Positions 1-10,371 are shown, numbered from the stretch's first letter. The stretch: 64,000 nucleotides of DNA from Alteraurantiacibacter hainanensis (GCF_036321025.1 NZ_JAZAPB010000002.1:1240001-1304000); one strand, 5' to 3'. Program-made: numbers and translations. The notes: generated by a model from the sequence alone, not told the origin.

Positions 1-1900
1 AATGCGTGTGTTGCAGGGCGGGAACGGAAACATCGCCCTCAATGGACGCGTTGTGGCCAGCGGTCCGCTTCCGGGCGGCGCGGTCTCCGGGCTGGTCCTC
101 CCCGTCGATGCCATGTGGAGCACGGGCGGGAACCTGGCGCTGTGGAGGGGATGCCGCCAGATCCGGTTCGACAGCCTGGCGCTGGCGAACCTCAGGCTGG
201 ATCGCGACACACTGACCGTGTGCCCTCCGTCGGGCCAGCCGATCGTGCGCTACGGGCCTGGGGGATTGCGAGTGGCGGCAGGCTTCGACGCGCTGGACCT
301 GTCGGGCGAGCTTGCCGAAACCCCGATACGCCTGAGTACGGGAGCCGTGGGCGTGGCCTGGCCGGGCACCCTTGCGGCGAGCGACATGGAAGTCGTGCTT
401 GGCCCGCAGGACAATGCCCAGCGTTTCACTATAACCGATCTTCGCGCCGACCTTTCCGCCCAGCGCATCGGCGGCGAATTCACCGGTGCCGATGTCTTTC
501 TTGCCAGCGTGCCTCTCGATATCTTCGATGCTTCTGGCGAGTGGTCCTATGCCGAGGATCGCTTCGTCATCGAGGGCGGCAACCTGCGGGTAGAGGACCG
601 CGAGGAGAACGACCGTTTCGAGCCGCTGATCGCGCAAGGCGCAAGCCTGTCGCTGTTCGACAACCTGATCCAGGCCGATGCGGTTCTTCGCGAGCCTGTC
701 ACCCGGCAGGCAATAAGCCGCGTTCGCATTGCCCATGATCTGGGCACGGGGGCCGGCCATGCCGATCTGATCGTGGACGGGTTGACGTTCGGCAACGGGC
801 TGCAACCCGCGCCCACCGCGGCGCAGTGCCTGGGCATCGACGATACCGCGTCGGCGGACCACCGCGGCCTGACGTGCCTCGCGCTGGGCGTCGTCAGCGA
901 TGTCGAGGGGACGGTGACAGGAACCGGGCGCATCAACTGGAACGAGAACGAGGTCACCTCGAGCGGCGAGTTCAGCTCGACCTCGCTGGATCTGGCAGCA
1001 GCCTTCGGACCAGTGCAGGGGGCCAGCGGAACGGTGGTCTTCACCGACCTTCTCGGCCTCACCACCGCGCCCGATCAGCGCATCCGGATCGCTGCCATCA
1101 ATCCGGGCGTGGAGGTGTTCGACGGCGAGGTCGCCTTCCAGCTGAGGAACGGCGAAATCCTGACGTTGCAGGGTGGCACATGGCCCTTCATGGGCGGCAC
1201 CCTCACGCTGCGGCCACTCGATATCCGCATCGGCGTTGAGGAAGTTCGCGCCTATGTCCTGGTGATAGAGGGGCTGGAGGCCTCTCGCTTCGTGGAAAAC
1301 ATGGAACTGGGCAATCTCGCCGCCACCGGCACATTCGACGGGACGGTGCCGATCGTGTTCGATGCCGAGGGCAACGGATCGCTGGAAGGCGGCCTGCTCG
1401 TTTCCCGTCCGCCTGGCGGCAATGTGGCCTACGTGGGCGAACTTACCTACGAGGACATGGGCTTCTTCGCCAACTATGCCTTCGCCGCCCTGCGCGATCT
1501 TCGATACGACCACATGGAAATCGCCATGAACGGCCCGCTCACTGGCGAACTGGTGACGCAGGTCCGCTTCGAAGGGATCGGGCAGGGCGAGACCGCCGAG
1601 AGCAATATCATCACTCGCGCGCTAGACGACCTGCCGATCGAGCTGCGGATCAACATCCGTGCTCCCTTCTACAAGCTGATTACCTCGATCCGCGCGCTTT
1701 ACGATCCTGCCGCTGTGCGCGATCCGCGCGACCTCGGCCTGCTGACCGTCGATGGCGAACGCCTGCGGGAGGCGATCGATCAGGAGGCCGTGGAAGAGCA
1801 GGAGGCGGAGGCGGCGGCCCAAGCCGAGCGCGCTTTGCAGGAAGCCCTAGAAACCAACCAGTCCGATGTTCAGCCCCAGGAAAGCGAGCCTGTGCCATGA
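1..1900 (+). CDS. ydbH: YdbH-like AsmA-type envelope lipid transfer protein, 5' truncated
   Basis: The reading frame is open from the first base, so the N-terminus lies outside the window; 632 or so residues remain of a protein that is usually larger. It consists of repetitive beta-rich segments typical of AsmA-like bridge proteins. The conserved YdbH region lies around residues 370-560 and includes a WPFMGGTLTL stretch. The last 45 residues are a Glu/Ala/Gln-rich charged tail. YdbH family proteins span the periplasm and help carry phospholipids from inner to outer membrane, anchored by the small lipoprotein YnbE. The stop overlaps the ynbE start (ATGA), and ydbL follows, which is the classic trio. 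The family call rests on weak motifs plus this strong context. Confidence 0.75.
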   Translation, partial: MRVLQGGNGNIALNGRVVASGPLPGGAVSGLVLPVDAMWSTGGNLALWRGCRQIRFDSLALANLRLDRDTLTVCPPSGQPIVRYGPGGLRVAAGFDALDLSGELAETPIRLSTGAVGVAWPGTLAASDMEVVLGPQDNAQRFTITDLRADLSAQRIGGEFTGADVFLASVPLDIFDASGEWSYAEDRFVIEGGNLRVEDREENDRFEPLIAQGASLSLFDNLIQADAVLREPVTRQAISRVRIAHDLGTGAGHADLIVDGLTFGNGLQPAPTAAQCLGIDDTASADHRGLTCLALGVVSDVEGTVTGTGRINWNENEVTSSGEFSSTSLDLAAAFGPVQGASGTVVFTDLLGLTTAPDQRIRIAAINPGVEVFDGEVAFQLRNGEILTLQGGTWPFMGGTLTLRPLDIRIGVEEVRAYVLVIEGLEASRFVENMELGNLAATGTFDGTVPIVFDAEGNGSLEGGLLVSRPPGGNVAYVGELTYEDMGFFANYAFAALRDLRYDHMEIAMNGPLTGELVTQVRFEGIGQGETAESNIITRALDDLPIELRINIRAPFYKLITSIRALYDPAAVRDPRDLGLLTVDGERLREAIDQEAVEEQEAEAAAQAERALQEALETNQSDVQPQESEPVP

Positions 1901-2142
1901 TCTTTGCGAAATTGACGAATTGCGGCAAGCGCGCGCATAGTCCCCGAATGCGGGGGAAGAGGCGCAAGGTGGCCGCGGTGGTGGCGTTGTCGGGTGCGAT
2001 CCCGCTCGTCGGGTGCATCACGCTGGAAGCGCCTGACGAACCGATCGTGATAGAACTCAACATCAACATCACGCAGGAAGTTATCTACCGCCTGGCCGAA
2101 GACGCCGGCAACACGATTGACGAGAACGCCTCGATTTTCTGA
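1897..2142 (+). CDS. ynbE: YnbE family outer-membrane lipoprotein
   Basis: This small protein has a lipobox LVGC (Cys40 from this start) followed by a short periplasmic part rich in Asn/Ile (ELNINITQEVIYRL), the hallmark of YnbE. YnbE anchors the YdbH bridge to the outer membrane. The chosen ATG overlaps the ydbH stop, which suggests translational coupling. The basic N-terminus would then be unusually long for a lipoprotein signal. An internal ATG at 1948 would give a more typical 22-residue signal but has no clear ribosome binding site, so the start is uncertain. Confidence 0.75.
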   Translation: MIFAKLTNCGKRAHSPRMRGKRRKVAAVVALSGAIPLVGCITLEAPDEPIVIELNINITQEVIYRLAEDAGNTIDENASIF

Positions 2143-2170
2143 CGGGGGGCAGTCGCGAGGAGCAAAATTT

Positions 2171-2557
2171 ATGACAATTGCCAAGACTTTCCTGAAGGTT
2201 GCCGGAGCCGCGGCCATGCTGGGCATGCTGGCATCGCCCGCGCAGGCCCAGCGCGATCCGGCCTATCAGGCCGCGCGCGAAGCGGGGCAGGTGGGCGAGA
2301 AGATGGACGGCTATCTCGGCATCGTCGGTGCCGCCACGCCTGCACTTCGCGCGATGGTGGACGACATCAACATCCGCCGCCGCGCCGTTTATGCCGAACA
2401 GGCCCAGGCCAACAACGCCACTCTGGAGGAATATGCCTTCACCGCCGGCTGCCTCGCCATTTCGCGCACTTCGCCGGGCGAGATGTACCAGGCTCCCGAC
2501 GGCTCGTGGCAGCAGCGCGGCAGCGGCCCGCCGCAACGCGATCCGCGCTGTCCGTAA
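2171..2557 (+). CDS. ydbL: YdbL family periplasmic protein (DUF1318)
   Basis: The 128-residue product has a Sec signal peptide ending at AQA (about residue 27) and a helical mature part containing GYLGIVGAATPALRAMVDDIN and RRRAVYAEQAQ, as in DUF1318/YdbL proteins. YdbL assists or tunes the YdbH-YnbE lipid bridge. The ATG at 2171 is preferred over an in-frame upstream ATG because GAGGAG precedes it at a suitable distance and the signal peptide begins there. It is the last gene of the ydbH-ynbE-ydbL operon and faces a convergent gene downstream. Confidence 0.78.
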   Translation: MTIAKTFLKVAGAAAMLGMLASPAQAQRDPAYQAAREAGQVGEKMDGYLGIVGAATPALRAMVDDINIRRRAVYAEQAQANNATLEEYAFTAGCLAISRTSPGEMYQAPDGSWQQRGSGPPQRDPRCP

Positions 2558-2569
2558 GGCGGACTTTTT

Positions 2570-3307
2570 TCAGTAAAGTGTGAATGATGGCTCCACCAGC
2601 CTGACCATCGCGCGTTGAAGTTCTATTCCGGGTTCGGTGAAGGCGAGACCGAGAAAGGCCATTTCAAGCCCGACTGCTATGGGCAGAGTCACCCAATAGA
2701 CCCGGTGGACCTTTCCCAGCAGGATCCTGTCTCCAATCATGGCCAGGACGAGGAACAGGTTGGTCAAGAGGATGCCGGCCGGAACCGCGTAGAAACCCGG
2801 CCCTACCAGTGTGAAGAGGATGCGGAAGATCGCGGCTCCGCTTCCGGTGGCCGCGGCTGCGATAATCAGCCTGCGGTGCTGATCCAGTCGCTTGCGCCTG
2901 AGCAGGGCGAGGGTGAGGAAACCCGTGAAAAGGACGAGGTTGGAGAGGATTGTAAGGCTGAAGGCCGCCCAGAACTGATCGCCTTCGTACAGACCGGTCT
3001 GCATTCGCACGCTAATGACAAGCAACCCGGTCGCCACCATCAGGATCGCGAGCGGAATTGCGGCCACGCCTAGCCAGCGATGGATTTTCACGGCACCCAG
3101 CATCACCAGCGCTGCCTGGATGGATAGCAAGGCGTACCAGGCAAGGAAGCTGATGCCGTGAACGTGGACGGCCGTCGGCAGTTCGCCAGCCGTTCCGCTG
3201 TCCAACCAGGGGCCAATGTAGGTGTAGAAGAAACCACAGAAGACGCAGCTCGTGATGAACAGCGCCAGGACGAAATAAAGTAATCGTTCTTTCGTAATCC
3301 GTGTCAC
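2570..3307 (-). CDS. Uncharacterised seven-helix membrane protein
   Basis: The 245-residue protein has about seven hydrophobic segments and almost no soluble domain. Histidines sit near predicted helix ends: HVHG (48, 50), KIHRWLG (76), DQHRRL (144) and KVHRVYW (201). Similar HR-x-LG and HRRL signatures occur in an uncharacterised proteobacterial membrane family, recalled here but not searched. Paired histidines on neighbouring helices would suit haem or metal binding as in cytochrome b561-like proteins, but this is inference. It is transcribed on its own, convergent with ydbL, with few bases between the stops. Confidence 0.7.
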   Translation of the reverse strand: MTRITKERLLYFVLALFITSCVFCGFFYTYIGPWLDSGTAGELPTAVHVHGISFLAWYALLSIQAALVMLGAVKIHRWLGVAAIPLAILMVATGLLVISVRMQTGLYEGDQFWAAFSLTILSNLVLFTGFLTLALLRRKRLDQHRRLIIAAAATGSGAAIFRILFTLVGPGFYAVPAGILLTNLFLVLAMIGDRILLGKVHRVYWVTLPIAVGLEMAFLGLAFTEPGIELQRAMVRLVEPSFTLY

Positions 3308-3470
3308 GCGCGCTCCCCCCGAAGCCGAGACTGGATGCTAGCACGGCGAAGAAGGGGCGCAAGGCGCTGGTCGCAGGCCCAGGGGAACTCGTGCAATGCC
3401 TGCATCTGGGATGCTGCATTCGCGAAGATATCGGCAAAACCGACCCCTCCACCGGTTGACTCGCAAACAC

Positions 3471-3486
3471 CCCCCTTCTAAGGGGG
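3471..3486. repeat. Perfect inverted repeat upstream of atpI
   Basis: Seven-base arms CCCCCTT and AAGGGGG are separated by only two bases. The element lies 60 bases before the atpI start, just downstream of a TTGACT hexamer at 3456-3461. It could be an operator or a small hairpin in the atp leader. No matching -10 box was convincing. Confidence 0.3.
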
Positions 3487-3546
3487 CGGCGCCCTCGGCG
3501 GGTGGCTTCGTTGCCCTTGTCAATTCCTTCGTTTAGGGGAGCCGAC

Positions 3547-3870
3547 ATGAGCGATGAAAAACCCGCACGGGAATCCATCGGTGAGGATGCGCGGATCGAC
3601 GCGCTCGAGGAGCGGCTGAAAGCCGCGCGCGAGCGGGAAGATCAACGCAACCGGCCGCAAGTCAAAGGCTCCGATGCCAGCTACAAGGCTGGCAACAAGG
3701 TGCTGGCGGATCTGCTTGGTGGAATTCTCGGCGGTGCGGTTGTCGGATATGCCATCGGCTGGCTGACCGACACCAATCCCTGGGCCCTGCTGATCGGCCT
3801 GTTCCTCGGAATAGTGGTCGCCTTCAGGAATATCATTCGTTCCTCCAGCCAGCCGCCCTCGGGCGACTGA
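3547..3870 (+). CDS. atpI: F0F1 ATP synthase assembly protein AtpI
   Basis: The 107-residue protein has a charged helical N-terminus (ALEERLKAARERED) and two membrane segments, about residues 52-73 and 78-95, with the GGILGGAVVGYAIGWLTD pattern of alphaproteobacterial AtpI. AtpI helps assemble the c-ring and may affect Mg2+ supply. The ATG at 3547 is chosen because AGGGGA lies nine bases upstream. An in-frame ATG at 3502 lacks this. It is the first gene of the F0 operon, 28 bases before atpB. Confidence 0.9.
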   Translation: MSDEKPARESIGEDARIDALEERLKAAREREDQRNRPQVKGSDASYKAGNKVLADLLGGILGGAVVGYAIGWLTDTNPWALLIGLFLGIVVAFRNIIRSSSQPPSGD

Positions 3871-3898
3871 CCGGGTAGAAACAAGGGCTTTACAAGAC

Positions 3899-4684
3899 GT
3901 GGCAGGCGAAACGGCCAAGGTCGACCCGATGTACCAGTTCACCATCCAGCCGCTGCTGGGTGAGAACATGGACGTCGCCGGTTTCAACATCGCGTTCACC
4001 AACTCGGCGCTGTGGATGCTCATCACGGCCGTCGTGCTGTGGGTCTTCATGCTCGGCGGCATGAGGCGCGAGCTGGTGCCCGGTCGCTGGCAGATGATGG
4101 TGGAAAGCTTCACCGGTTTCGTTGACGACATGCTGGAAGCCAACGTGGGCAAGGCGGGCCGGAAGTACGTGCCCTACATTTTCAGCCTGTTCATGTTCAT
4201 CCTGTTCGCCAACCTTCTCGGCCTGCTGCCGCTGGGCCTCGTCGGCATCCACCCCTTTACCTTCACCAGCCACTTCACCGTCACCGGCGTTCTGGCGATC
4301 ATTTCCTTCTCGATCGTGCTGATCGTCGGTTTCTGGAAGCACGGCTTCCACTTCTTCAGCCTGTTCGTGCCGCACGGTACGCCGTGGCCGATGATTCCGG
4401 TCATCTTCCCGATCGAGCTCATCTCCTTCCTCGTGCGCCCCTTCAGCCTCGGCCTGCGACTGTTCGTCGCCATGATGGCCGGCCACGTGCTGCTGGAAGT
4501 GCTCTCCAGCTTCGTGATCGACGGCTGGAATGCCGGCGCCGGGTTCGGCCTGCTGGTGGGCGTGCCCAGCTTCCTGCTGATGATCGGCATCTGCGCCCTG
4601 GAAATCCTGGTGGCAGGCATCCAGGCCTATGTTTTTGCACTGCTCTCGTCGCTCTACATCAACGACGCCGAGAACCTGCACTAA
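3899..4684 (+). CDS. atpB: F0F1 ATP synthase subunit a
   Basis: This 261-residue integral membrane protein forms the proton half-channels of the ATP synthase. The essential arginine is visible in SLGLRLFVAMMAGH (Arg187), and the typical FANLLGLLP motif is at about 103-111. The start codon is GTG. The next in-frame ATG (residue 11) would still leave a full subunit a. It lies between atpI and atpE in the conserved F0 order, and the soluble F1 genes are not in this window, as is usual in alphaproteobacteria. Confidence 0.97.
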   Translation: MAGETAKVDPMYQFTIQPLLGENMDVAGFNIAFTNSALWMLITAVVLWVFMLGGMRRELVPGRWQMMVESFTGFVDDMLEANVGKAGRKYVPYIFSLFMFILFANLLGLLPLGLVGIHPFTFTSHFTVTGVLAIISFSIVLIVGFWKHGFHFFSLFVPHGTPWPMIPVIFPIELISFLVRPFSLGLRLFVAMMAGHVLLEVLSSFVIDGWNAGAGFGLLVGVPSFLLMIGICALEILVAGIQAYVFALLSSLYINDAENLH

Positions 4685-4730
4685 GTTCGCAATAACTCTC
4701 CTCAACGAATTCACTTGAAAGGATAATCTC

Positions 4731-4958
4731 ATGGATATGGAAGCTGCCAAGCTGATCGGTGCCGGTCTTGCTGCTATCGGCGCGGGTATGGCCGCGATCG
4801 GTGTGGGTAACGTGTTCGGCTCGTTCCTCGAATCCGCGCTTCGCAACCCGGGCGCCGCAGACGGCCAGCAGGGCCGCCTGTTCATCGGCTTCGCCGCTGC
4901 CGAGCTTCTCGGCCTGCTGGCCTTCGTCGTCGCGATGATCCTGATCTTCGTCGCCTGA
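4731..4958 (+). CDS. atpE: F0F1 ATP synthase subunit c
   Basis: The 75-residue hairpin of two membrane helices is the rotor-ring subunit. The proton-binding carboxylate is Glu58 in AAAELLGLL, the polar loop is RNP at 38-40, and the N-terminal helix carries the Gly-rich packing motif GAGMAAIGVGN. The length is typical of alphaproteobacteria. An AAAGGA ribosome binding site precedes the ATG. The 86-base gap to the next gene contains no other feature. Confidence 0.97.
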   Translation: MDMEAAKLIGAGLAAIGAGMAAIGVGNVFGSFLESALRNPGAADGQQGRLFIGFAAAELLGLLAFVVAMILIFVA

Positions 4959-5044
4959 TCGACCTCGACTCCAGTCAGCCGGGCGAACTCGCGTCCGGCT
5001 GGCTTCTCGATTTTTAATCTCGCGCAGATAGGCGGAATCCGTCC

Positions 5045-5539
5045 ATGCCCCAGATAGCCCAATTGGCCGAAACCTACGCCAGCCAGATATTCTGGCTGCT
5101 GGTCATTTTCGGCTTCGTCTACTTCGTCATCGGTCGCGGCATGGTGCCGCGCGTGATGGACACCGTGGGCCTGCGCGACAAGCAGATCGCCGACGATCTG
5201 GCCGCGGCCCAGTCCGCCAGGGATGCCGCTGACGAGGCGGAAGAAGCCTGGCGCCAGCGCGAGAATGCCAACCGCGAGGCGGCGCAGGCGCTGGTGACCG
5301 AGGCGAAGTCCAAGGCCCAGGCCTCCAACGAAAGCAAGCTGGCCGAAGTGCAGTCGCGCATCGACACACAGCTTGCGGAAGCGGAGGCGCGCATCGAGGC
5401 CAGCCGCGCCGAAGCGGCAGCGGAAATCGAGACCGTCGCTGCGGAAGCGGCGCAGGATATCGCCGCGCGCCTCGCCAACGTGTCCGTAACCCAGAACGCC
5501 GCCCGCTCGGCAGTGCAGAAGGCGATGGCCAATGGTTAA
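5045..5539 (+). CDS. atpF': F0F1 ATP synthase subunit b' (peripheral stalk)
   Basis: The 164-residue protein has one N-terminal membrane helix (about 11-33, IFWLLVIFGFVYFVIGRG) followed by a long Ala/Glu-rich coiled coil. This is the divergent b' subunit that pairs with subunit b in alphaproteobacteria and cyanobacteria to form the stator stalk. It is the first of the two stalk genes after atpE, as expected for b'. Its stop overlaps the start of the next stalk gene by eight bases, so the two are probably co-translated in balanced amounts. Confidence 0.93.
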   Translation: MPQIAQLAETYASQIFWLLVIFGFVYFVIGRGMVPRVMDTVGLRDKQIADDLAAAQSARDAADEAEEAWRQRENANREAAQALVTEAKSKAQASNESKLAEVQSRIDTQLAEAEARIEASRAEAAAEIETVAAEAAQDIAARLANVSVTQNAARSAVQKAMANG

Positions 5540-6119
5540 TCCGACCACCACGCAGGACGTTCCCGAGGTCTTCGCCACCGAAGAGGCGATGATCGAAGTT
5601 GCCGACGACCACGGCCAGGCGGGTACGCATGTCGAACCCGAACTGCTGGGTCTGGCACCGTTCCAGTGGGTTTCCATCGCGATGGCCGTGTTGCTGCTGT
5701 TCGCATTCCTGGGCGCGAAGGTTCACAGGACCATCGCCGGGGGCCTCGACAACAAGATCGCCGCGATCAAGGCCAACCTCGAGGAAGCCAAGCAGCTGCG
5801 CGCCGAAGCCGAGGCCCTGCGAGAGGAATATGCCGCCAAGATCGCCGGTGCCGAGAAGGATGCCGAGGCGATGATCGAGAACGCGCGCCGCGAGGCCGAT
5901 GGTATCGTGGCGCGGGCTGAGGAAGACACTGCAGCCATGGTCGCCCGCCGCGAACGCATGGCGCAGGACAAGATCGCCTCTGCCGAACGTCAGGCTCTGG
6001 CGGACCTTCGCGCACGGGCTGCCGATGCCTCGACCGCGGCTGCCGCGCAGCTGATCGGCCAGAACCACGATGCCGCCGCCGACAAGGTGCTGGCTGACGA
6101 AATGATCGCCAAGCTCTGA
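5532..6119 (+). CDS. atpF: F0F1 ATP synthase subunit b (peripheral stalk)
   Basis: The 195-residue protein has an N-terminal tail, a single membrane helix (about 38-58, FQWVSIAMAVLLLFAFLG) and a long coiled coil rich in EAE/RRE heptads. It forms the stator stalk with b'. The ATG overlaps the end of the b' gene. It is the last gene of the F0 operon and is followed by a strong hairpin at 6143-6175. Confidence 0.93.
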   Translation: MVNPTTTQDVPEVFATEEAMIEVADDHGQAGTHVEPELLGLAPFQWVSIAMAVLLLFAFLGAKVHRTIAGGLDNKIAAIKANLEEAKQLRAEAEALREEYAAKIAGAEKDAEAMIENARREADGIVARAEEDTAAMVARRERMAQDKIASAERQALADLRARAADASTAAAAQLIGQNHDAAADKVLADEMIAKL

Positions 6120-6134
6120 CTATCTGCCCGGGTT

Positions 6135-6175
6135 GAAAAACGAAGCGCCGCGAACCCAACGGGCTCGCGGCGCTT
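6135..6175. terminator. Bidirectional terminator between atpF and a convergent lipoprotein gene
   Basis: Eleven-base perfect arms AAGCGCCGCGA (6143-6153) and TCGCGGCGCTT (6165-6175) form a stable hairpin. Read from the minus strand the stem is followed by a run of five T residues (complement of 6136-6140), so it is most canonical for the gene at 6208-6606. It would also stop the atp transcript. Confidence 0.75.
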
Positions 6176-6207
6176 GTCGTTTGGGCCGCAGTTCGGCGGC
6201 TTCTCGT

Positions 6208-6606
6208 CTAGTTGTCGATCATCGTGACTTGCAGGGTCTGCCCGCGATTGCTCGTCACGGTTTGCGTTTCGCCGACGACCATGGGTTCGTAGGGCCAGCA
6301 TTCCTCGCCGCGCGGGGCAAAGGCCACGCATAGCGTGTCTTCGCCTTCGAAGCCCCAGACGCCCTCGACCACGGGGCCGCGCCTGGTAACGAGGATTTCC
6401 ATCTGCCCGCCGGGCTGAAAGTTCACCCGGTTCCCGATCCCGTCCTCCGTCACGATATCGATAGTGCGGCCCTCCAGTTCGCTGGGCCAGCTGGAATAGG
6501 GCTCGATCTCGGACTCGGGCACAGGCTCGCCCGTGGCACCAACATAAGGGACGCAGGCGGCAAGGGACGAGGCTGCTGCAAGGGCAGCGAATGGCGCAAT
6601 TTTCAT
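6208..6606 (-). CDS. Hypothetical lipoprotein
   Basis: The 132-residue product has a lipoprotein signal with lipobox LAAC (Cys18) followed by a small beta-rich domain that carries two further cysteines (CVAF and ECWPYEP). The inner ATG at 6606 is chosen because AGGAG precedes it and the signal peptide starts there. The longer upstream frame is not needed. No family is recognised. It is monocistronic and ends at a strong terminator. Confidence 0.75.
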   Translation of the reverse strand: MKIAPFAALAAASSLAACVPYVGATGEPVPESEIEPYSSWPSELEGRTIDIVTEDGIGNRVNFQPGGQMEILVTRRGPVVEGVWGFEGEDTLCVAFAPRGEECWPYEPMVVGETQTVTSNRGQTLQVTMIDN

Positions 6607-6790
6607 GTTCTGTCTCCTGTTATTACAAGGGGAAACACTTAGGTCGGCGCCGATGTTCCGAGTTTGCACGAGGCCCGCGATCCGCCGGGTGCGGTGGCAG
6701 GCCTTCTTGACTCTTTCCACGAGGCAAGGCGGTGGGTTAGTCTGGCGAAAATGATGGGCGCGCCGGGCGTCGTGAAGGGGAGAAGTGGGA

Positions 6791-7405
6791 ATGCATGTTG
6801 CGGTACTTGGCGCGAGCGGGAAGGGCGGCTCCGAAATCGTGAAGGAACTGGCGGCGCGTGGCCATACGGTGACGGGCATCGCTCGCAAGCCTGAGGCGAT
6901 ACCGGAGGCGGACGGCGTAACCGCCAAGGCCGGCGACGCCAGCAACCCGGACGAACTGGCGCCGCTGCTGGAAGGCGCAGATGCCGTGATCAGCGCGATC
7001 CATTTCAATGTCTCCTGCGACACGCTGCTGAGCGCGGTGAGACAGGCCGGGGTCGATCGCCTGCTGGTGATGGGCGGCGCGGCCAGTCTGAACGGGCCGG
7101 ACGGGGTGATGCTCTACGATTCGCCCAATTTTCCGGAAAACCTGAAGCCCATTGTGAAACCGGCGATCACCTTCCTCGAGGAGCTCCGCAAGGAGAAGGA
7201 GATCGACTGGACCTTCTTCTCTCCCGCCATGCTCATCTTCGAAGGCGAGCGGCAGGGGCCGGGCAGCTTCCGCCTGGGCGGCGACGATCTGGTGACAGAC
7301 GCCGAGGGCAACTCGAGGATCAGCTATGCCGACTATGCCATCGCCATGGTCGACGAACTGGAACAGCACCAGCACAGCCGCCAGCGCTTCACCGCCGCCT
7401 ACTGA
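6791..7405 (+). CDS. NAD(P)-binding atypical short-chain dehydrogenase
   Basis: The 204-residue protein opens with a Rossmann strand and the dinucleotide-binding loop GASGKGG, followed by alternating alpha/beta structure like NmrA/SDR-a proteins (LLVMGGAASL, TFFSPAMLIFEGE). Such proteins act as reductases or redox sensors; the substrate is not evident. No classical YxxxK motif is seen. A GGGGAG site nine bases upstream supports the ATG at 6791 over the GTG at 6785. It is convergent with gloB. Confidence 0.8.
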   Translation: MHVAVLGASGKGGSEIVKELAARGHTVTGIARKPEAIPEADGVTAKAGDASNPDELAPLLEGADAVISAIHFNVSCDTLLSAVRQAGVDRLLVMGGAASLNGPDGVMLYDSPNFPENLKPIVKPAITFLEELRKEKEIDWTFFSPAMLIFEGERQGPGSFRLGGDDLVTDAEGNSRISYADYAIAMVDELEQHQHSRQRFTAAY

Positions 7406-7417
7406 GGCGGCATTCGC

Positions 7418-8182
7418 CTAGAAGTTGTCCTTCGCCTCCCGCAGGGCGGCAAAGGTCTCGTGCGGGGCAGCGCCGCCCCAGCGGGCCTGCATGGCGGGGT
7501 CGTCGGCGCGCAGGAACGGGTTGGTGTCGAGCTCTCGCGAAAGCGGGAAGGGCACGGTCGGCTCGCCTGCCGCGCGCTTCCTTTCGATTTCTTCCGCGTA
7601 GGCCTGCAGCGCCCGGTTGTCGGGATCGGCATGCAGCGCGAAAGCCGCATTGGCCTTGGTATATTCATGCGCGCAGTAGAGCGTCGTGTCGCTCGGTAAC
7701 CGCTTGATCCGCGCGAGGCTGTCCCAGAACTGCGGCGGCGTGCCCTCGAACATGCGTCCGCAGCCCAGCGCGAACACGCTGTCGCCCACGAAGGCGATGG
7801 AACTGTCGGGCAGGTGATAGGCGATGTGGCCCATGGTGTGGCCACTCACGTCGATCACCCGCGCGGTATGCTCGCCCAGCTTCACGTAGTCGCCATCGCG
7901 CACCGTGCGGTCGACCCCGGCGATCTTCTCCGCATCCAGTAGCGGCGCGGTGATCTTGCACCCGGTTTCCGCTTTGATCGCCTCGTTCCCGCCGGCGTGG
8001 TCCGGATGCCAGTGCGTGTTCCAGATCTGCGTGATCGTCCAGCCTTTTGCCGTCGCCTCGCGCAGATAGGCCTCTCCGTCGGGGGTATCGATGCAGGTCG
8101 TCTCGCCGCTGTCCGGATCGTGGAGCAGGAAGCCGTAATTGTCGGACAGACAGGGGAACTGGTGGACCTGAAGCTGGCTCAT
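7418..8182 (-). CDS. gloB: Hydroxyacylglutathione hydrolase (glyoxalase II)
   Basis: This 254-residue metallo-beta-lactamase-fold enzyme hydrolyses S-lactoylglutathione to lactate and glutathione in methylglyoxal detoxification. The metal-binding motif THWHPDH (His57, His59, Asp61, His62) is intact, as are SGHTMGH and the C-terminal REAKDNF that fits the glyoxalase II substrate domain. The ATG overlaps the stop of the upstream GFA-family gene (ATGA), so both glutathione-linked genes are probably translated together. Confidence 0.95.
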   Translation of the reverse strand: MSQLQVHQFPCLSDNYGFLLHDPDSGETTCIDTPDGEAYLREATAKGWTITQIWNTHWHPDHAGGNEAIKAETGCKITAPLLDAEKIAGVDRTVRDGDYVKLGEHTARVIDVSGHTMGHIAYHLPDSSIAFVGDSVFALGCGRMFEGTPPQFWDSLARIKRLPSDTTLYCAHEYTKANAAFALHADPDNRALQAYAEEIERKRAAGEPTVPFPLSRELDTNPFLRADDPAMQARWGGAAPHETFAALREAKDNF

Positions 8183-8586
8183 TTTCCATCCCTTCCGCGT
8201 TGGAAGCTTTGCGTTTCGTCGGGCACCACCACCCATGGATGGCGGCACTCCTCGAATACGGAGCGAGCAGGTGGGGTGGACGTTCCCTCGATTGCGCCGA
8301 CGGAGATGCCGATCCCGCCCGGATGACGCGCCGTGCGCAGGTAGACCGGCGTGCCGCAGGTTGGGCAGAAGCCGTGGGTCAAGTCGTCGCCGCTATCGGC
8401 CTTGCGAGTGTATTCGGTGGCCTCGCCCGACAGTTCCACGTCCGCAGCGTTGAAATAGAGGTTCATGCCGAACGGCGCGCCGGTGCGGCGCTGGCAGGCC
8501 TTGCAGTGGCACATCACGCCGGTTCCCTGGCCGGAAATGGCGGCTGTCAGCTGTCCGCATTGGCAGGTGGCGTGCATGGCCGCCAT
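8179..8586 (-). CDS. GFA family zinc-binding protein
   Basis: The small protein has the cysteine pattern of the GFA/CENP-V fold: CQCGQL near the N-terminus, CHCKACQRRTGA in the middle and FCPTCGTPVYL after it. Some members were described as activating glutathione with formaldehyde, but most have no proven function. It lies immediately upstream of gloB with a four-base overlap, which suggests a shared glutathione or aldehyde role. Two starts are possible (8586 and 8577); neither has a clear ribosome binding site. Confidence 0.85.
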   Translation of the reverse strand: MAAMHATCQCGQLTAAISGQGTGVMCHCKACQRRTGAPFGMNLYFNAADVELSGEATEYTRKADSGDDLTHGFCPTCGTPVYLRTARHPGGIGISVGAIEGTSTPPARSVFEECRHPWVVVPDETQSFQRGRDGK

Positions 8587-8610
8587 TCTACACGAGGGCC
8601 AGATGTAGGA

Positions 8611-8643
8611 AAGGCCCGCCTGCCGGTTGGGCAGACGGGCCTT
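8611..8643 (-). terminator. Terminator after rpsA
   Basis: Fourteen-base arms AAGGCCCGCCTGCC and GGCAGACGGGCCTT with one mismatch enclose a five-base loop, 25 bases past the rpsA stop on the minus strand. Only a short T tract follows. It also lies just before the GFA gene and probably separates the two transcripts. Confidence 0.65.
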
Positions 8644-8667
8644 TCGCATTGTCAGCAGGACGAGATC

Positions 8668-10371
<1,704 letters not shown>

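Noticed and set aside
3890..5677. A 595-codon minus-strand frame over the atp operon
   Set aside because: Antisense to atpB, atpE and the b' gene, which are certain; His/Gln-rich composition typical of shadows.
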